From positions 965,499 to 1,029,498 of the forward strand of contig NC_022538.1 in assembly GCF_000968055.1 (NCBI RefSeq): DNA of 64,000 nucleotides, given 5' to 3'. Position 1 is the stretch's first letter; each line of letters opens with the position of its first letter. Positions 1 to 9,340 of the stretch are shown in pieces. The translations under genes were made by a program, and so were the position numbers. The DNA is from Alteracholeplasma palmae J233. GTDB lineage: Bacteria > Bacillota_I > Bacilli_A > Acholeplasmatales > Acholeplasmataceae. Under the pieces are notes generated by a model. It made no database searches. It was not told where the DNA came from and saw nothing but the letters and a program-made list of their open reading frames with translations.

Positions 1-1
1 T

Positions 2-601
2 TATGGTGTAGAAAAAATTTTGAATTTAGTAAAAAATGTAGTTAACGTTTTTGATATGTATGTTTATAGCGAAGCATTTGAAGATGTTTTAGCATTTAAA
101 GCAGAAACAGTCTTAAAAGCTTTTGCCTTAGTTAAGGAAGCATACTTTAAAAAATATCCAGAAATGCTTGATGGATTTTATCAAATATCTAAAACTAGAC
201 TTAATGAAATTTCTAGATATATAGATGAATCTTTGGAATTACAACTATATTATAAAGATTTAAAAACCTATGTTCCAAAATATGTATTTTACACAACTCC
301 TAACAAAAGTGTTTTAGTATTAGTTGAATGGCAAGAAGGAACTTTAACGGTTTTTCCTCCATCAACTGACTATATCTTGTTAAGACAAAATAATCAGATA
401 AAAGAATTAAACTATAATGAATTTTTATCAGTTACAAACAAATTTTTACTAGACGTACCAGGTTTTTTAAAAGATACAAAAGTAATTGTTAAGAAAAATG
501 CTAGAAAAGTATTTAAACTAACAAAAAAACATAAATTCACAAAAACTGAATTTGATATTAAAGACTTAAAACATATTACATATCAACAATTGATTGATTA
601 A
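2..601 (+). CDS. unknown protein, 5' truncated by window start
   Basis: The reading frame is open from base 2 to the TAA at 599-601, so the gene begins upstream of the window and about 200 C-terminal residues are visible. A TTG at position 20 could be read as a start, but the frame has no stop before it and no Shine-Dalgarno sequence lies upstream, so I treat the gene as partial. The visible part is Lys- and Tyr-rich with alternating helices and strands, has no membrane segment, and ends in a basic stretch (KKNARKVFKLTKKHKF). I do not recognise the family. It lies 9 bases upstream of the YczE-type gene and is probably co-transcribed with it. Confidence 0.65.
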   Translation, partial: YGVEKILNLVKNVVNVFDMYVYSEAFEDVLAFKAETVLKAFALVKEAYFKKYPEMLDGFYQISKTRLNEISRYIDESLELQLYYKDLKTYVPKYVFYTTPNKSVLVLVEWQEGTLTVFPPSTDYILLRQNNQIKELNYNEFLSVTNKFLLDVPGFLKDTKVIVKKNARKVFKLTKKHKFTKTEFDIKDLKHITYQQLID

Positions 602-610
602 AGGAGCACT

Positions 611-1279
611 ATGCTAAAACGTACCACGATTCATATTTTTGGGCTCATACTGATCGCACTAGGTGTTGCCTTGATTATAAGCCAAAAAAAAGGTGTCTTC
701 CCATGGGATGCGGCAGGTTTAAACTTAGTTGATTTATTTGCTAGAATAAATATTCATATTGAAGTTGGAATTGCATCACTTATTTTAAACTCACTATTAG
801 GAGTTATTTGTATAGCGGTGACTAAGAACTTTAAATACTTATATAGCTATATCAACATTGCCATTTTTTCCTTGGCACTAGGACTTATTAACTGGGCTTT
901 AGGATTAATCAATTGGCCAGTATCAGATCAGATTACAGTTTTAAATGTAGTCATGCTATTTTCAGGACTCTTAACAATTGCAATAGGAACTAATTTTGTG
1001 GTGTTTTCTAAGTTAGTACCTTCTCCAGCAGAAGCGGCAATGCTTATTATTCACGAAAAATGGTTCCCAAAAAGTATTGGACTATCCAAAGTTGCCTTAG
1101 AAATCATGTTCTTCTTAGTCGCAATTACTTTTGGAGCTATCAATGGTAACGTTATGAGCAATATTTCGTGGTTTACTTTTATAGCAGTTGCTATTTTAAG
1201 CCCAATGATACAAATAACACATAAACCTATTAAACTACTATTTGGAGGAATGAAAAATGAGTCAAATGAAATTAAATGA
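611..1279 (+). CDS. YczE/YyaS/YitT-type integral membrane protein
   Basis: A 222-residue hydrophobic protein with about five or six membrane-spanning segments. The N-terminal hydrophobic helix is followed by GVFPWDA, close to the small-residue/PWDA motif typical of YczE-like proteins of Firmicutes. These are multi-pass membrane proteins of unproven function; some are thought to be transporters. The start ATG follows AAAGGAGC at good spacing. The end overlaps deoC by 23 bases, which implies translational coupling and co-transcription with deoC-deoD. A role linked to nucleoside or deoxyribose metabolism would be guilt by association only. Confidence 0.7.
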   Translation: MLKRTTIHIFGLILIALGVALIISQKKGVFPWDAAGLNLVDLFARINIHIEVGIASLILNSLLGVICIAVTKNFKYLYSYINIAIFSLALGLINWALGLINWPVSDQITVLNVVMLFSGLLTIAIGTNFVVFSKLVPSPAEAAMLIIHEKWFPKSIGLSKVALEIMFFLVAITFGAINGNVMSNISWFTFIAVAILSPMIQITHKPIKLLFGGMKNESNEIK

Positions 1280-1928
1280 GTATATCGATCATACTAAATT
1301 AGGTCCTATTGTTAGTAAAGAAGATATCGATAAATTAACACAAGAAGCAATCGAATACAGCTTTAAAAGCGTGTGTGTTTCACCAGTTTGGGTGTCATAT
1401 GCAGCATCATTACTAAAAGGAAAAAGTCCATTAGTATGTACAGTGATTGGTTTTCCTCACGGAACACATACAAAAGAAGTAAAGGCTTATGAAACTGCTG
1501 ATGCTATAAAAAATGGGGCTGATGAAATTGATATGGTTGTTAATGTAGCTTTAGTTAAAGCACATGATGCAAAAGGAATTTTTGAAGATATCAGTTCAGT
1601 TGTTAAAGCAGCATCTGGTAAAACAGTAAAAGTTATTATAGAAACTGCCTATTTATCAAAAGAAGAAATTATTTTAGTTTGTGAACAAGCAGTAAAAGCT
1701 AAAGCAAACTTTGTTAAAACATCAACAGGATATGCTTCAAGTGGTGCTACAAAAGATGATGTCGCACTTATGAAAGAAATTGTAAAAGATCATGCATTTG
1801 TTAAAGCCTCAGGTGGGGTTAGAACTTTTGAAGATGCGATGATTATGATTAATGCAGGAGCATCACGTATTGGGACTTCAAATGGAGTAGCGCTTGTAAA
1901 TCACAAAGAAGCTACATCAGGATATTAA
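1257..1928 (+). CDS. deoC: deoxyribose-phosphate aldolase
   Basis: Class I aldolase that splits 2-deoxy-D-ribose 5-phosphate into glyceraldehyde 3-phosphate and acetaldehyde, the last step of deoxynucleoside salvage. The 223-residue TIM barrel has the family length. Lys154 in FVKTSTG is the expected Schiff-base lysine, Lys183 in VKASGGVRT the second active-site lysine, and Asp92 in EIDMVVN the conserved acid. The N-terminal motif YIDHTKL is typical. The chosen ATG follows TTTGGAGGAATG and overlaps the upstream membrane-protein gene. deoD follows 24 bases downstream, so deoC-deoD form a nucleoside-catabolic operon. Confidence 0.95.
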   Translation: MSQMKLNEYIDHTKLGPIVSKEDIDKLTQEAIEYSFKSVCVSPVWVSYAASLLKGKSPLVCTVIGFPHGTHTKEVKAYETADAIKNGADEIDMVVNVALVKAHDAKGIFEDISSVVKAASGKTVKVIIETAYLSKEEIILVCEQAVKAKANFVKTSTGYASSGATKDDVALMKEIVKDHAFVKASGGVRTFEDAMIMINAGASRIGTSNGVALVNHKEATSGY

Positions 1929-1952
1929 AAAAAAGAAAAGGAAGGTCATATT

Positions 1953-2660
1953 ATGTCAACACCACATATTGGATTAGAAGATAAGACTTTAGTAGCAAAA
2001 ACAGTTTTAATGCCAGGAGATCCACTTAGAGCTAAATTTATTGCTGAAACATTCTTAAAGGATGTAGTACAAATTAATACTGTCAGAAATATGTTTGGTT
2101 ATACTGGTACTTATAAAGGTAAAAAAGTAACTGTTATGGGATCTGGAATGGGAATGCCTAGTATCGGAATTTATAGTTATGAATTATTTAAATTTTACGA
2201 TGTTGAAAATATCATTCGTATTGGTTCAGCAGGTTCTTATACCAAAGATTTAAATGTATATGATGTTTTACTTGCAACAGATGCATATAGTGAATCAAGC
2301 TTTGCAAAAACAATGGGAGTTTCTGAAAGCAATGTTTTACCAGCAACCCTTTTATTAAATGATAATTTGAAAGCATCTGCTAAAAAATTAGGATATAAAC
2401 TTCATGAAGGAAGAATTCATTCATCAGATGTTTTCTATCGTGTTAACCCAGACGATTATAAGAAAATTCTTTCTGATTATAATGCTCTTGCTGTTGAAAT
2501 GGAATCATTTGCATTATTTGCAAATGCAAAAGCTTTAGGTAAAAACGCCGCATGTTTATTAACCATTTCAGATTCATTTGTAACAAGCGATGTAACTACC
2601 CCTGAAGAAAGACAAACTTCATTTACTAAAATGATGGAAATAGCCTTAGAAAGTATCTAA
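1953..2660 (+). CDS. deoD: purine-nucleoside phosphorylase, DeoD type
   Basis: Cleaves purine (deoxy)ribonucleosides with phosphate to free base and (deoxy)ribose 1-phosphate. The 235-residue length matches the hexameric bacterial DeoD (PNP-II) class. Visible motifs are the phosphate-binding MPGDPLRAKFIAE near residue 21, RNMFGYTGTYKG, the glycine-rich MGSGMGMPS, the substrate-binding EMESFALF, and TISDSFVT carrying the catalytic Asp. AAAGGAAGG precedes the ATG. The stop TAA overlaps by one base the ATG of the first M16 peptidase gene, so transcription and possibly translation continue into that pair. Confidence 0.95.
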   Translation: MSTPHIGLEDKTLVAKTVLMPGDPLRAKFIAETFLKDVVQINTVRNMFGYTGTYKGKKVTVMGSGMGMPSIGIYSYELFKFYDVENIIRIGSAGSYTKDLNVYDVLLATDAYSESSFAKTMGVSESNVLPATLLLNDNLKASAKKLGYKLHEGRIHSSDVFYRVNPDDYKKILSDYNALAVEMESFALFANAKALGKNAACLLTISDSFVTSDVTTPEERQTSFTKMMEIALESI

Positions 2661-3886
2661 TGCTCACTATTAACCACAATCATACTTTTAAGACGATACA
2701 AATTGTTTTTTGGTACAATGAGGTACTAAATGAAAAAACAATCGCGTATCGTTTTTTGCTGGGTAAACTATTACGTTATTATACAGATGAATCAAAGACA
2801 GCTAAGAAACTAAATGAAGAGTTTTCTTATTTATATGGAGCAAGATTATCAGAAGGCGTTAAAATGTTTAAAGGCAATCATTATTTATATTACTGCCTAA
2901 CAATTGCTAATGCTGATATTGTGAATGAACCTAACTTGTTATTAGAAGCACTCAAACTTTATCAAAAAATTGTTTATAACAGACAAAGATTTGATAATAA
3001 AAATGTTAACATTGTTAAAAAACAACTACTAGAATTAATAGAAAAAAGAAAAGAAGATAAATCAGAAATTGCAAAATTAGGATATTACAATAAAGTATTT
3101 TCTAATCATATATTTGGAAAAGATTTAATTGGAACTAAAGAAGAAGTAAGTGAAATCACAAGTGAAAAACTTTATGATTATTATCAAAATTCTTTTTTAA
3201 ACAATGAATTAACAATTACTATTAATGGTGATATTTCTGAAAGTGATGAAGCATTTATTAGAAACAATTTTCCTATTGCTAAAGATTTACCAAAACCCAA
3301 TTTAGAATTAGAAACATTTGTCAAAAATACTGAAATACAACTCCATGAAGAATATACAAAGATGCATCAAGCTCTTATTTATATTGGTTATTTTAGTGAC
3401 ATCACCTATGATAGTAAGAATTATGAGGCAATGGTTTTAATGTATATCTTACTTGGAAGCTCACCAGATTCAAGGCTTTTTAGAATTATTAGAGAACAGA
3501 TGATGTTAGCATATGAAGTAGACGCAGAATATGATATTGATAGGAAACTACTGACTGTATATGCTGGAGTTGAACTTAGCAAAAAAGAACTTGCTCAAGA
3601 AAAAATTCTAGATATTATGGAAAATCTAATTCAATATGGACCTACCGTAAGTGAACTTGATTCTGCTAAAAAATACTTAAAATCTGTGATGTATACCTCA
3701 CAAGATTATCAGTTATCTCAAACATTTAGAGAGTTTTTAAATTTATTTTTTACAGAAAATAAAACTCTTGAAGAAAAAATTAAGAAAATAGATGCTGTTA
3801 CTATTAATGATGTCAAAGAAGTCTTAAATGGACTTGAACTCACTGGAATATATATATTACATGGAGATGATGAGAATGAAGAATAA
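2660..3886 (+). CDS. M16-family peptidase homologue lacking the zinc motif (YmfF-like)
   Basis: A 408-residue protein with the two-domain layout of M16B peptidases but without any HxxEH zinc-binding motif, so it is probably the non-catalytic partner of the active subunit encoded next. In Bacillus the equivalent pair is YmfF/YmfH, and two-subunit M16B proteases typically pair an active with an inactive chain. The start ATG overlaps the deoD stop by one base and the 3' end overlaps the next gene by 11 bases. The natural substrate is unknown. The link to the deo genes is positional only. Confidence 0.8.
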   Translation: MLTINHNHTFKTIQIVFWYNEVLNEKTIAYRFLLGKLLRYYTDESKTAKKLNEEFSYLYGARLSEGVKMFKGNHYLYYCLTIANADIVNEPNLLLEALKLYQKIVYNRQRFDNKNVNIVKKQLLELIEKRKEDKSEIAKLGYYNKVFSNHIFGKDLIGTKEEVSEITSEKLYDYYQNSFLNNELTITINGDISESDEAFIRNNFPIAKDLPKPNLELETFVKNTEIQLHEEYTKMHQALIYIGYFSDITYDSKNYEAMVLMYILLGSSPDSRLFRIIREQMMLAYEVDAEYDIDRKLLTVYAGVELSKKELAQEKILDIMENLIQYGPTVSELDSAKKYLKSVMYTSQDYQLSQTFREFLNLFFTENKTLEEKIKKIDAVTINDVKEVLNGLELTGIYILHGDDENEE

Positions 3887-5147
3887 TCTAAATTACAATG
3901 AAAGATATTCATTTAAAACAAAAAATGGAATGGAAGTTATTCTTTTAAAAGATCATAGTGCTTCTATATATGTTCAATTAGATGTTTCTTTTGGTTCACT
4001 TGATCTAACTTATATTAAAGATGAACAAGAATATGACTTAAGTCCTGGAATAGCTCACTTTTTAGAGCATAAAATATTTGCGATGGCAGATGGCACAGAT
4101 GCATTTATGAAACTAACAAGCCTTGGACTTCAAGCGAATGCAATGACATCTTATCAAACAACTTCATACACATTAGTTGGAAATGATAATATTAAAGAAG
4201 GTCTCAAATATTTACTAGAAATGCTTGATAATCCTTACTTCACAGATGAAAATATAGATCAAGAATATAATATCATCGCAGAAGAAATAAAAATGTATGA
4301 CGATGATGTTGATTCATACATTCAAAATATTGTTTTAAATATGATGTACCATGATCATTCAATTAAACATGATATTGCAGGAACTATAGAAACAATCGAA
4401 TTTATCACTCCACAAATGTTAGAAGAAACATATAATTATTTTTATCAACCAGTCAATAGAAAGCTCTATATTAGTGGAAATTTTGATTTTAAAGAAATGG
4501 AAGACTTTTTAAATGAAGTTTACCCTACTTTAAATGAAAATCAAAGCCCTGTTAAAAAGACTTTATTATACGAACATTACGAAGTCAAAGAAGCCTTTAA
4601 ATCAATAGAACTTTCTAATATAAAAAATAAGTTATCTATGGGTATTAAGTTTGACTATAAAACAGATAATAAAATCTACTTACTTAAAGAAGAAATTAAA
4701 GCAGTAATAGCACTTAATCTATTGGTAGGATCATTATCAGATTTTTATGAAAAAACAATAGAAGAAGGTATTTTAAGTGAACAACTATCGTTTCAACTGA
4801 TTAATGAAAGAAATGTTTTTTCTATCTTTTTACAAGCTGATACAAACGATATTGAAACACTAGATTTTTTAATTAAAAAAGTATTAATAACGCCTCCCAG
4901 TGAATCACTAACAGAGGATGCATTAGAAAAAGTTAAACGCATTTTAATTGGTCATCATATCTTTTCAGTCAATGAATTTGAGTATAAACTATACCTGTTT
5001 AGCAAATACTACCCATTAGGTGTTACACTAGATGACATTATTCTATTTGTTAAAGAGGTTTCAATTGATGATATTAAAGCATTTTTAGCTAATATTAATG
5101 CTGATATGTTTTCTACTTTATACGTTTATTCAAATGACGAATTTTAA
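3876..5147 (+). CDS. M16-family zinc metallopeptidase, catalytic subunit (YmfH-like)
   Basis: About 423 residues. The sequence PGIAHFLEHKIF carries the inverted zinc motif HxxEH (His61, Glu64, His65 from the chosen start), and IIAEEIKMYDD downstream supplies the expected third ligand, a Glu. I chose the ATG at 3876 because GGAG lies nine bases upstream; in-frame ATG codons at 3828, 3861, 3867 and 3870 lack this spacing. The gene overlaps its YmfF-like partner by 11 bases, as expected for subunits of one enzyme. The likely role is clearance of small peptides or processing of a secreted peptide. A hairpin terminator follows. Confidence 0.88.
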   Translation: MKNNLNYNERYSFKTKNGMEVILLKDHSASIYVQLDVSFGSLDLTYIKDEQEYDLSPGIAHFLEHKIFAMADGTDAFMKLTSLGLQANAMTSYQTTSYTLVGNDNIKEGLKYLLEMLDNPYFTDENIDQEYNIIAEEIKMYDDDVDSYIQNIVLNMMYHDHSIKHDIAGTIETIEFITPQMLEETYNYFYQPVNRKLYISGNFDFKEMEDFLNEVYPTLNENQSPVKKTLLYEHYEVKEAFKSIELSNIKNKLSMGIKFDYKTDNKIYLLKEEIKAVIALNLLVGSLSDFYEKTIEEGILSEQLSFQLINERNVFSIFLQADTNDIETLDFLIKKVLITPPSESLTEDALEKVKRILIGHHIFSVNEFEYKLYLFSKYYPLGVTLDDIILFVKEVSIDDIKAFLANINADMFSTLYVYSNDEF

Positions 5148-5166
5148 GATAATTTATTCAAAAAGC

Positions 5167-5206
5167 AAGATATTCTCCTAAATAATGGGAATATCTTATT
5201 TTTTTT
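5167..5206 (+). terminator. intrinsic terminator after the M16 pair
   Basis: Perfect 9-bp stem AAGATATTC/GAATATCTT with a 13-nt loop, followed by a T-run. It ends the deoC-deoD-M16 transcription unit. Confidence 0.85.
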
Positions 5207-5311
5207 AAAATAAAAAAAGTAATTTTCTCTTTTCTTACTATTATAAATAGTGAATTCACCTTTTTACTTAAAAAAGAATGAACGTTAGAATGATAGGGAA
5301 GGAGAGATAAA

Positions 5312-5653
5312 ATGCTAAATCAAGTAGTTTTAGTTGGACGACTAACAAAGGATCCAGAAATAGTTAAATTAGTAGATGGTAGAAAAGTTTCAGAAATAAC
5401 AATTGCAGTTAAAAGAGCGTTTAAGAATTATGATGGTGAGTATGAAACTGATTTTATTAAATGTGTCTTATGGGAGAATTTAGCAGTATATCTACATAAA
5501 TATTGTCATAAAGGAGACTTGATTGCGGTCAAAGGTAGATTACAAATTAAAAAAATAGAAAAAGATAATAAGATAAACCAAACATTAGAACTCATTGGTG
5601 AAAAAATAAGTTATTTATCTGGAAATAAGAATACTGAAGAAATTGAATCTTAA
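5312..5653 (+). CDS. ssb: single-stranded DNA-binding protein, short form
   Basis: A 113-residue protein consisting only of the OB fold. The start MLNQVVLVGRLTKDPE and the later DFIKCVLWENLA and KGDLIAVKGRLQIK are characteristic of bacterial SSB. It lacks the long flexible tail and the acidic Asp-Phe-type tip that recruits partners in full-length SSB, so it is probably an accessory SSB (compare SsbB/YwpH of Bacillus) and not the replication SSB. AAGGAGAG gives a strong ribosome site. It is a single-gene unit with terminators on both sides. Confidence 0.88.
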   Translation: MLNQVVLVGRLTKDPEIVKLVDGRKVSEITIAVKRAFKNYDGEYETDFIKCVLWENLAVYLHKYCHKGDLIAVKGRLQIKKIEKDNKINQTLELIGEKISYLSGNKNTEEIES

Positions 5654-5670
5654 CAAGATTCTTTTTTTTT
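5645..5670 (+). terminator. intrinsic terminator of ssb
   Basis: Stem GAATCTT/AAGATTC with a three-base loop, followed by a run of nine T. The left arm overlaps the ssb stop codon. Confidence 0.85.
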
Positions 5671-5710
5671 CGTTTTTTTAAAATAAGTATTAGTTTACAC
5701 TACTTTGTGA

Positions 5711-5716
5711 TACAAT
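5711..5716 (+). promoter_or_regulatory. extended -10 promoter of pepV
   Basis: TACAAT preceded by TGA gives an extended -10 (TGnTACAAT), 22 bases before the pepV ATG at 5738. No good -35 hexamer is visible at 16-18 bases upstream, as is common with extended -10 promoters. Confidence 0.5.
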
Positions 5717-5737
5717 AAAACAAGGAGATGATACAAT

Positions 5738-7120
5738 ATGTCAATTGATTTTGAAAAAGAAGTATTAAAAAGAAAAGATGAAATTATTAAGGATTTACAA
5801 GAACTTATAAAAATAAATTCTGAACTAACTACTTTTGATCCAAGTAGAGTTGGAGCTCCTTTTGGCGAAGGTAATAAAGAAGCTTTAGATTGGATGTTAG
5901 CTCTTGGTAAAAAAGATGGTTTTAAAACCGTCAATGTAGATGGTTATGCAGGTCATATTGAATATGGTGATGCTAAAGAATTTGTAGGAATGATTGGTCA
6001 TTTAGATGTTGTTCCTGCTGGTAATGATTGGACATACCCTGCTTATGGTGCTGAAATTCACGATGGTAAAATGTATGGCCGTGGAACAGAAGATGACAAA
6101 GGACCTACAATTGCGGCTTATTACGCTTTAAAAATCCTAAAAGAATTAGGAGTGAAACTTTCTAAAAGAGTTAAACTTATTTTAGGGATTGATGAAGAAA
6201 GCGGATGGAGATGTGTAAGACATTACTTTAGTAAATATCCAGAATCACCAGTTTCAGGATTTATTCCTGATGCCGATTTCCCTTTAATCTATGCTGAAAA
6301 AGGTATTACAAGAACAGTTTTAAAATCAAGTTTTATTGATGAAAGAATTATTAAGCTTGAAGGTGGATTCAGAGATAATATGGTTCCTGATTTTGCTGAA
6401 GCTGTTTTAGTATATAATGCATCATATCAACAACTTTTTGATAAATATGTTAAAGAAAATAACCTAGATGCAACATTTAAAGAAGAAAATAATCAAATTA
6501 ATATCAGAGTTAAAGGTATTTCAGCTCATGGTTCTTTACCAGAGCTAGGAAAAAATGCCATCGATCTATTATTTGATATCTTAAAAGCATTAAAGATTGA
6601 AAATAATTTAACTTTATTAGCTGATAAATATTTAACTCATGATAACTATGGTAAAAAACTAGGCGTTAATTACCATGATGAAGAAATGGGCGATTTAACG
6701 GTTAATTTTGGTGTATTAAAATATGATGGTAAAGACGCTTTAATCTACCTTAACTTAAGATATCCAAATAATGTTAATTACGATAAAGATGTTTTACCTA
6801 AAATTAATAATGAGATTAAAGAATTTAACTTTGTTGCAACCGTTGAACATCATCAACAATTATTATATAAAGATCCAAATTCAGAAATGATTCAAAAATT
6901 AATGAATGTATATAAGAAACATACAAACGATGTTGACGCAAAACCACTTAGCATTGGTGGAGGTACATTTGCTCGTGCGATGCCAAATGTAGTTGCATTT
7001 GGACCACACTTTTTAGATAAACCAAGTTATATTCACCAAAAAAATGAATTTATCATTATTGAAGATTTAATTAAAGCAACCATTATTTATACAGAAAGCT
7101 TATATGAATTAGCAAAATAA
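5738..7120 (+). CDS. pepV: M20-family dipeptidase PepV
   Basis: A 460-residue cytoplasmic dinuclear zinc dipeptidase that releases amino acids from imported dipeptides. Residue positions match the well-studied Lactobacillus enzyme almost exactly: His88 and Asp90 in GHLDVVPAGNDW, the bridging Asp in GTEDDKGP (residues 117-123), Glu153/Glu154 in DEESGW, the Asp in PDADFP near 178, and the C-terminal His in SYIHQKNEF. A lid domain lies in the middle third. AAGGAG precedes the ATG. Its own promoter and the upstream terminator suggest it begins a new unit; thyA follows 19 bases downstream and may be co-transcribed. Confidence 0.93.
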   Translation: MSIDFEKEVLKRKDEIIKDLQELIKINSELTTFDPSRVGAPFGEGNKEALDWMLALGKKDGFKTVNVDGYAGHIEYGDAKEFVGMIGHLDVVPAGNDWTYPAYGAEIHDGKMYGRGTEDDKGPTIAAYYALKILKELGVKLSKRVKLILGIDEESGWRCVRHYFSKYPESPVSGFIPDADFPLIYAEKGITRTVLKSSFIDERIIKLEGGFRDNMVPDFAEAVLVYNASYQQLFDKYVKENNLDATFKEENNQINIRVKGISAHGSLPELGKNAIDLLFDILKALKIENNLTLLADKYLTHDNYGKKLGVNYHDEEMGDLTVNFGVLKYDGKDALIYLNLRYPNNVNYDKDVLPKINNEIKEFNFVATVEHHQQLLYKDPNSEMIQKLMNVYKKHTNDVDAKPLSIGGGTFARAMPNVVAFGPHFLDKPSYIHQKNEFIIIEDLIKATIIYTESLYELAK

Positions 7121-7139
7121 TTATAATTAAGGAGTTACT

Positions 7140-8006
7140 ATGAAGACGTATTTAGACTTATGCCGTCATATACTTGAAAACGGACAAGAAAAAGATGATA
7201 GAACAAATACTGGAACAAAAAGTGTATTTGGCTACCAAATGCGTTTTGATCTACAAGAAGGCTTTCCCTTACTAACCACTAAAAAAGTGCATTTAAAGTC
7301 AATTATTCATGAACTATTATGGTTTATAAAAGGGGATACTAATATTAAATATTTAGTAGATAATGATGTTAAAATATGGACTGACTGGCCATACCAAAAA
7401 TATAAACAATCAATGGACTATAAGAATGAAACGATTGAAGAATTTTCAGAAAAAATTAAAACTGATTCTGAATTTGCATCTAAATACGGTGATTTAGGTC
7501 CTGTTTATGGAGCACAATGGAGAAATTTTAATGGTGTAGATCAACTTTCTTATATCTTAAATGAAATTAAGACAAATCCAAGTTCAAGAAGACTTATTTT
7601 ATCTGCTTGGAATCCAGCAGAAATAAAAAATATGGCTCTTCCACCTTGTCATACCTTAATCCAATTTTATGTTAATAAAGGAAAACTATCTTTACAACTT
7701 TATCAAAGAAGTGGTGATGTATTTTTAGGCATCCCATTTAATATTGCTTCATATGCTTTATTACTCTTAATGGTTGCTCAAGTCACTAACTTAGAACCAG
7801 GAGAATTCGTGCATACAATAGGAGATGCTCATATCTATTCTAATCACTACGAACAAATTAATAAACAACTTACTAGAACGCCTAGAGCCTTACCTAAAAT
7901 GTCATTAAATAAGAATATAAGACACTTAGAAGACTTTAGAATAGAAGACTTTACCTTAAGTGATTACAACCCTTATAGCGGCATAAAAGGCAAGGTTGCT
8001 GTATGA
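7140..8006 (+). CDS. thyA: thymidylate synthase
   Basis: Converts dUMP to dTMP with methylene-tetrahydrofolate as methyl donor. 288 residues. Cys170 in [11 protein letters not shown] is the nucleophile; [16 protein letters not shown] is the substrate- and folate-binding block; the N-terminal [11 protein letters not shown] loop carries the phosphate-binding Arg. AAGGAG precedes the ATG. The last codons overlap dfrA by four bases (ATGA), the usual thyA-dfrA coupling: dihydrofolate made by ThyA is recycled by the next gene product. Confidence 0.97.
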   Translation: MKTYLDLCRHILENGQEKDDRTNTGTKSVFGYQMRFDLQEGFPLLTTKKVHLKSIIHELLWFIKGDTNIKYLVDNDVKIWTDWPYQKYKQSMDYKNETIEEFSEKIKTDSEFASKYGDLGPVYGAQWRNFNGVDQLSYILNEIKTNPSSRRLILSAWNPAEIKNMALPPCHTLIQFYVNKGKLSLQLYQRSGDVFLGIPFNIASYALLLLMVAQVTNLEPGEFVHTIGDAHIYSNHYEQINKQLTRTPRALPKMSLNKNIRHLEDFRIEDFTLSDYNPYSGIKGKVAV

Positions 8007-8476
8007 TTATACTGATATGGGCAATGGATACTAACTTTCTTATAGGAAAAGATAATAAACTGCCTTGGAGATATAAAGAAGATTTAAAATATTTTAAAGC
8101 TACTGTAGAAAATAAGACAGTTTTAATGGGAGATATGACCTATTTATCATTAAAAGGTTACTATAAAGATAAGCCTCTTCCTTACGGAAAAATCTATGTT
8201 GCTAGTAAAAATAATGACTTTAAAGATTCAAATGTTACAATCATTGATAATTTAGAATACTTTTTGAAAAATACTAAAGAAGATATATATGTGATTGGAG
8301 GAAGAACTATTTATCAAGTAGCCCTTCCTTATGCAGATAGACTATATATTACACATATTTTAAAACGACATGAAGGAAATATTTACTTTCCTAAATTTGA
8401 TTTAAACCAATATAAAGTGATTCAAAAAAGGTATTCTGCCGAGCTTATATTTTCAATATACGAGAAGAAGGACTGA
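8003..8476 (+). CDS. dfrA: dihydrofolate reductase
   Basis: NADPH-dependent reduction of dihydrofolate to tetrahydrofolate. 157 residues. [19 protein letters not shown] is the N-terminal strand and Met20-type loop, Trp22 and Asp27 (KEDLKYF) are the conserved substrate-binding residues, and [13 protein letters not shown] is the NADPH-binding GG motif. Its start overlaps the thyA stop by four bases. The gene ends in TGA, one of the places showing that UGA is read as stop here. plsC begins five bases downstream. Confidence 0.95.
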   Translation: MIILIWAMDTNFLIGKDNKLPWRYKEDLKYFKATVENKTVLMGDMTYLSLKGYYKDKPLPYGKIYVASKNNDFKDSNVTIIDNLEYFLKNTKEDIYVIGGRTIYQVALPYADRLYITHILKRHEGNIYFPKFDLNQYKVIQKRYSAELIFSIYEKKD

Positions 8477-8480
8477 TAAG

Positions 8481-9269
8481 ATGTTTACAGTATTATTTTT
8501 ATTAACTTGGATTAGTTTCTCCTCGTTAATGTCAATTTTTGTTTTAGGAAGTTACTATATTATTTTATGGATTATACTAGGCTTTGCCTTAGGATATATA
8601 ATGACTTTTTTATGTTTATTTATTAATTTAAATTTGATGCGCTTTATGTCACTTAATAATCGTTATAGAGGTTATTTGTTAAGAAGTGCTGCTAGATTTA
8701 TCAATCGATTTATCTTAAATATGACGGTAAAAGTTAAAAACAGAAACTACATTCCTAAAAATGGTAGTTTAGTAGTCTATGGAAATCATAAATCTTATGT
8801 AGATCCTTTTGTAATATTACAAATAATGAATCGTCCAGTTGCCTTTACACCTAAAGGACAATTATACGACTTGCCTTTTATGGGTGGATGGTTTGATGCT
8901 GCTGGATGTATGAAAGTTACAAGAGGCGATGACAGAGCAACTGCTAAAGCATTAGTTACAGCTATTAAAAATGTTAAAAATGGACTTTCAATGACAATCT
9001 TTCCTGAAGGTGGCATAAAGTCAAGAGAAGATGAATCTGTTAAAGAAATGCGTGCCGGAGCCTTTAAAATGGCATTAAAAGGTGAAGCCAATATTTTACC
9101 AGTTACGCTGAACCACACAACTTTAGTTAAGCATAATGCTCCTTGGAAAAAAACAAAAGTAACAGTAGTGGTACATCCAGTTATTCCATTTGAAAAAATT
9201 AAGGATTTAAATACAAGTGAGATTGCAGATTTAGTAATGGATGTTATCAATTCTGGTTTAGAAGAATAA
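8481..9269 (+). CDS. plsC: 1-acyl-sn-glycerol-3-phosphate acyltransferase
   Basis: Membrane enzyme that adds the second acyl chain to lysophosphatidic acid, giving phosphatidic acid. 262 residues. Two N-terminal hydrophobic segments (about 1-25 and 27-50) precede the catalytic HX4D motif, NHKSYVD (His103, Asp108), the acceptor-site FPEGGIKSR block and VTLNHTTL near the C-terminus. It is the last gene of the thyA-dfrA-plsC unit and is followed by a hairpin and then a bidirectional terminator. Confidence 0.92.
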   Translation: MFTVLFLLTWISFSSLMSIFVLGSYYIILWIILGFALGYIMTFLCLFINLNLMRFMSLNNRYRGYLLRSAARFINRFILNMTVKVKNRNYIPKNGSLVVYGNHKSYVDPFVILQIMNRPVAFTPKGQLYDLPFMGGWFDAAGCMKVTRGDDRATAKALVTAIKNVKNGLSMTIFPEGGIKSREDESVKEMRAGAFKMALKGEANILPVTLNHTTLVKHNAPWKKTKVTVVVHPVIPFEKIKDLNTSEIADLVMDVINSGLEE

Positions 9270-9307
9270 AAAAAGATTAAGAAAAATCTTAATCTAATAT
9301 AAGATAC

Positions 9308-9340
9308 ATACTCCCAAAGATATAATGGGAGTATTTTTTT
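9308..9340. terminator. bidirectional terminator between plsC and the phosphatase gene
   Basis: Perfect 8-bp stem ATACTCCC/GGGAGTAT with a T-run on the plus side. It separates two converging genes. A second perfect 9-bp hairpin without a T-run (AGATTAAGA/TCTTAATCT) lies just upstream at 9274-9295. Confidence 0.85.

Noticed and set aside
3718-3912. Small minus-strand frames opposite large genes (for example here, 8795-9250 and 55901-56239)
   Set aside because: They are antisense shadows without ribosome sites or recognisable protein features.
9274-9295. Perfect hairpin after plsC as the terminator
   Set aside because: No T-run follows; the next hairpin at 9308-9340 has one and is the better terminator.
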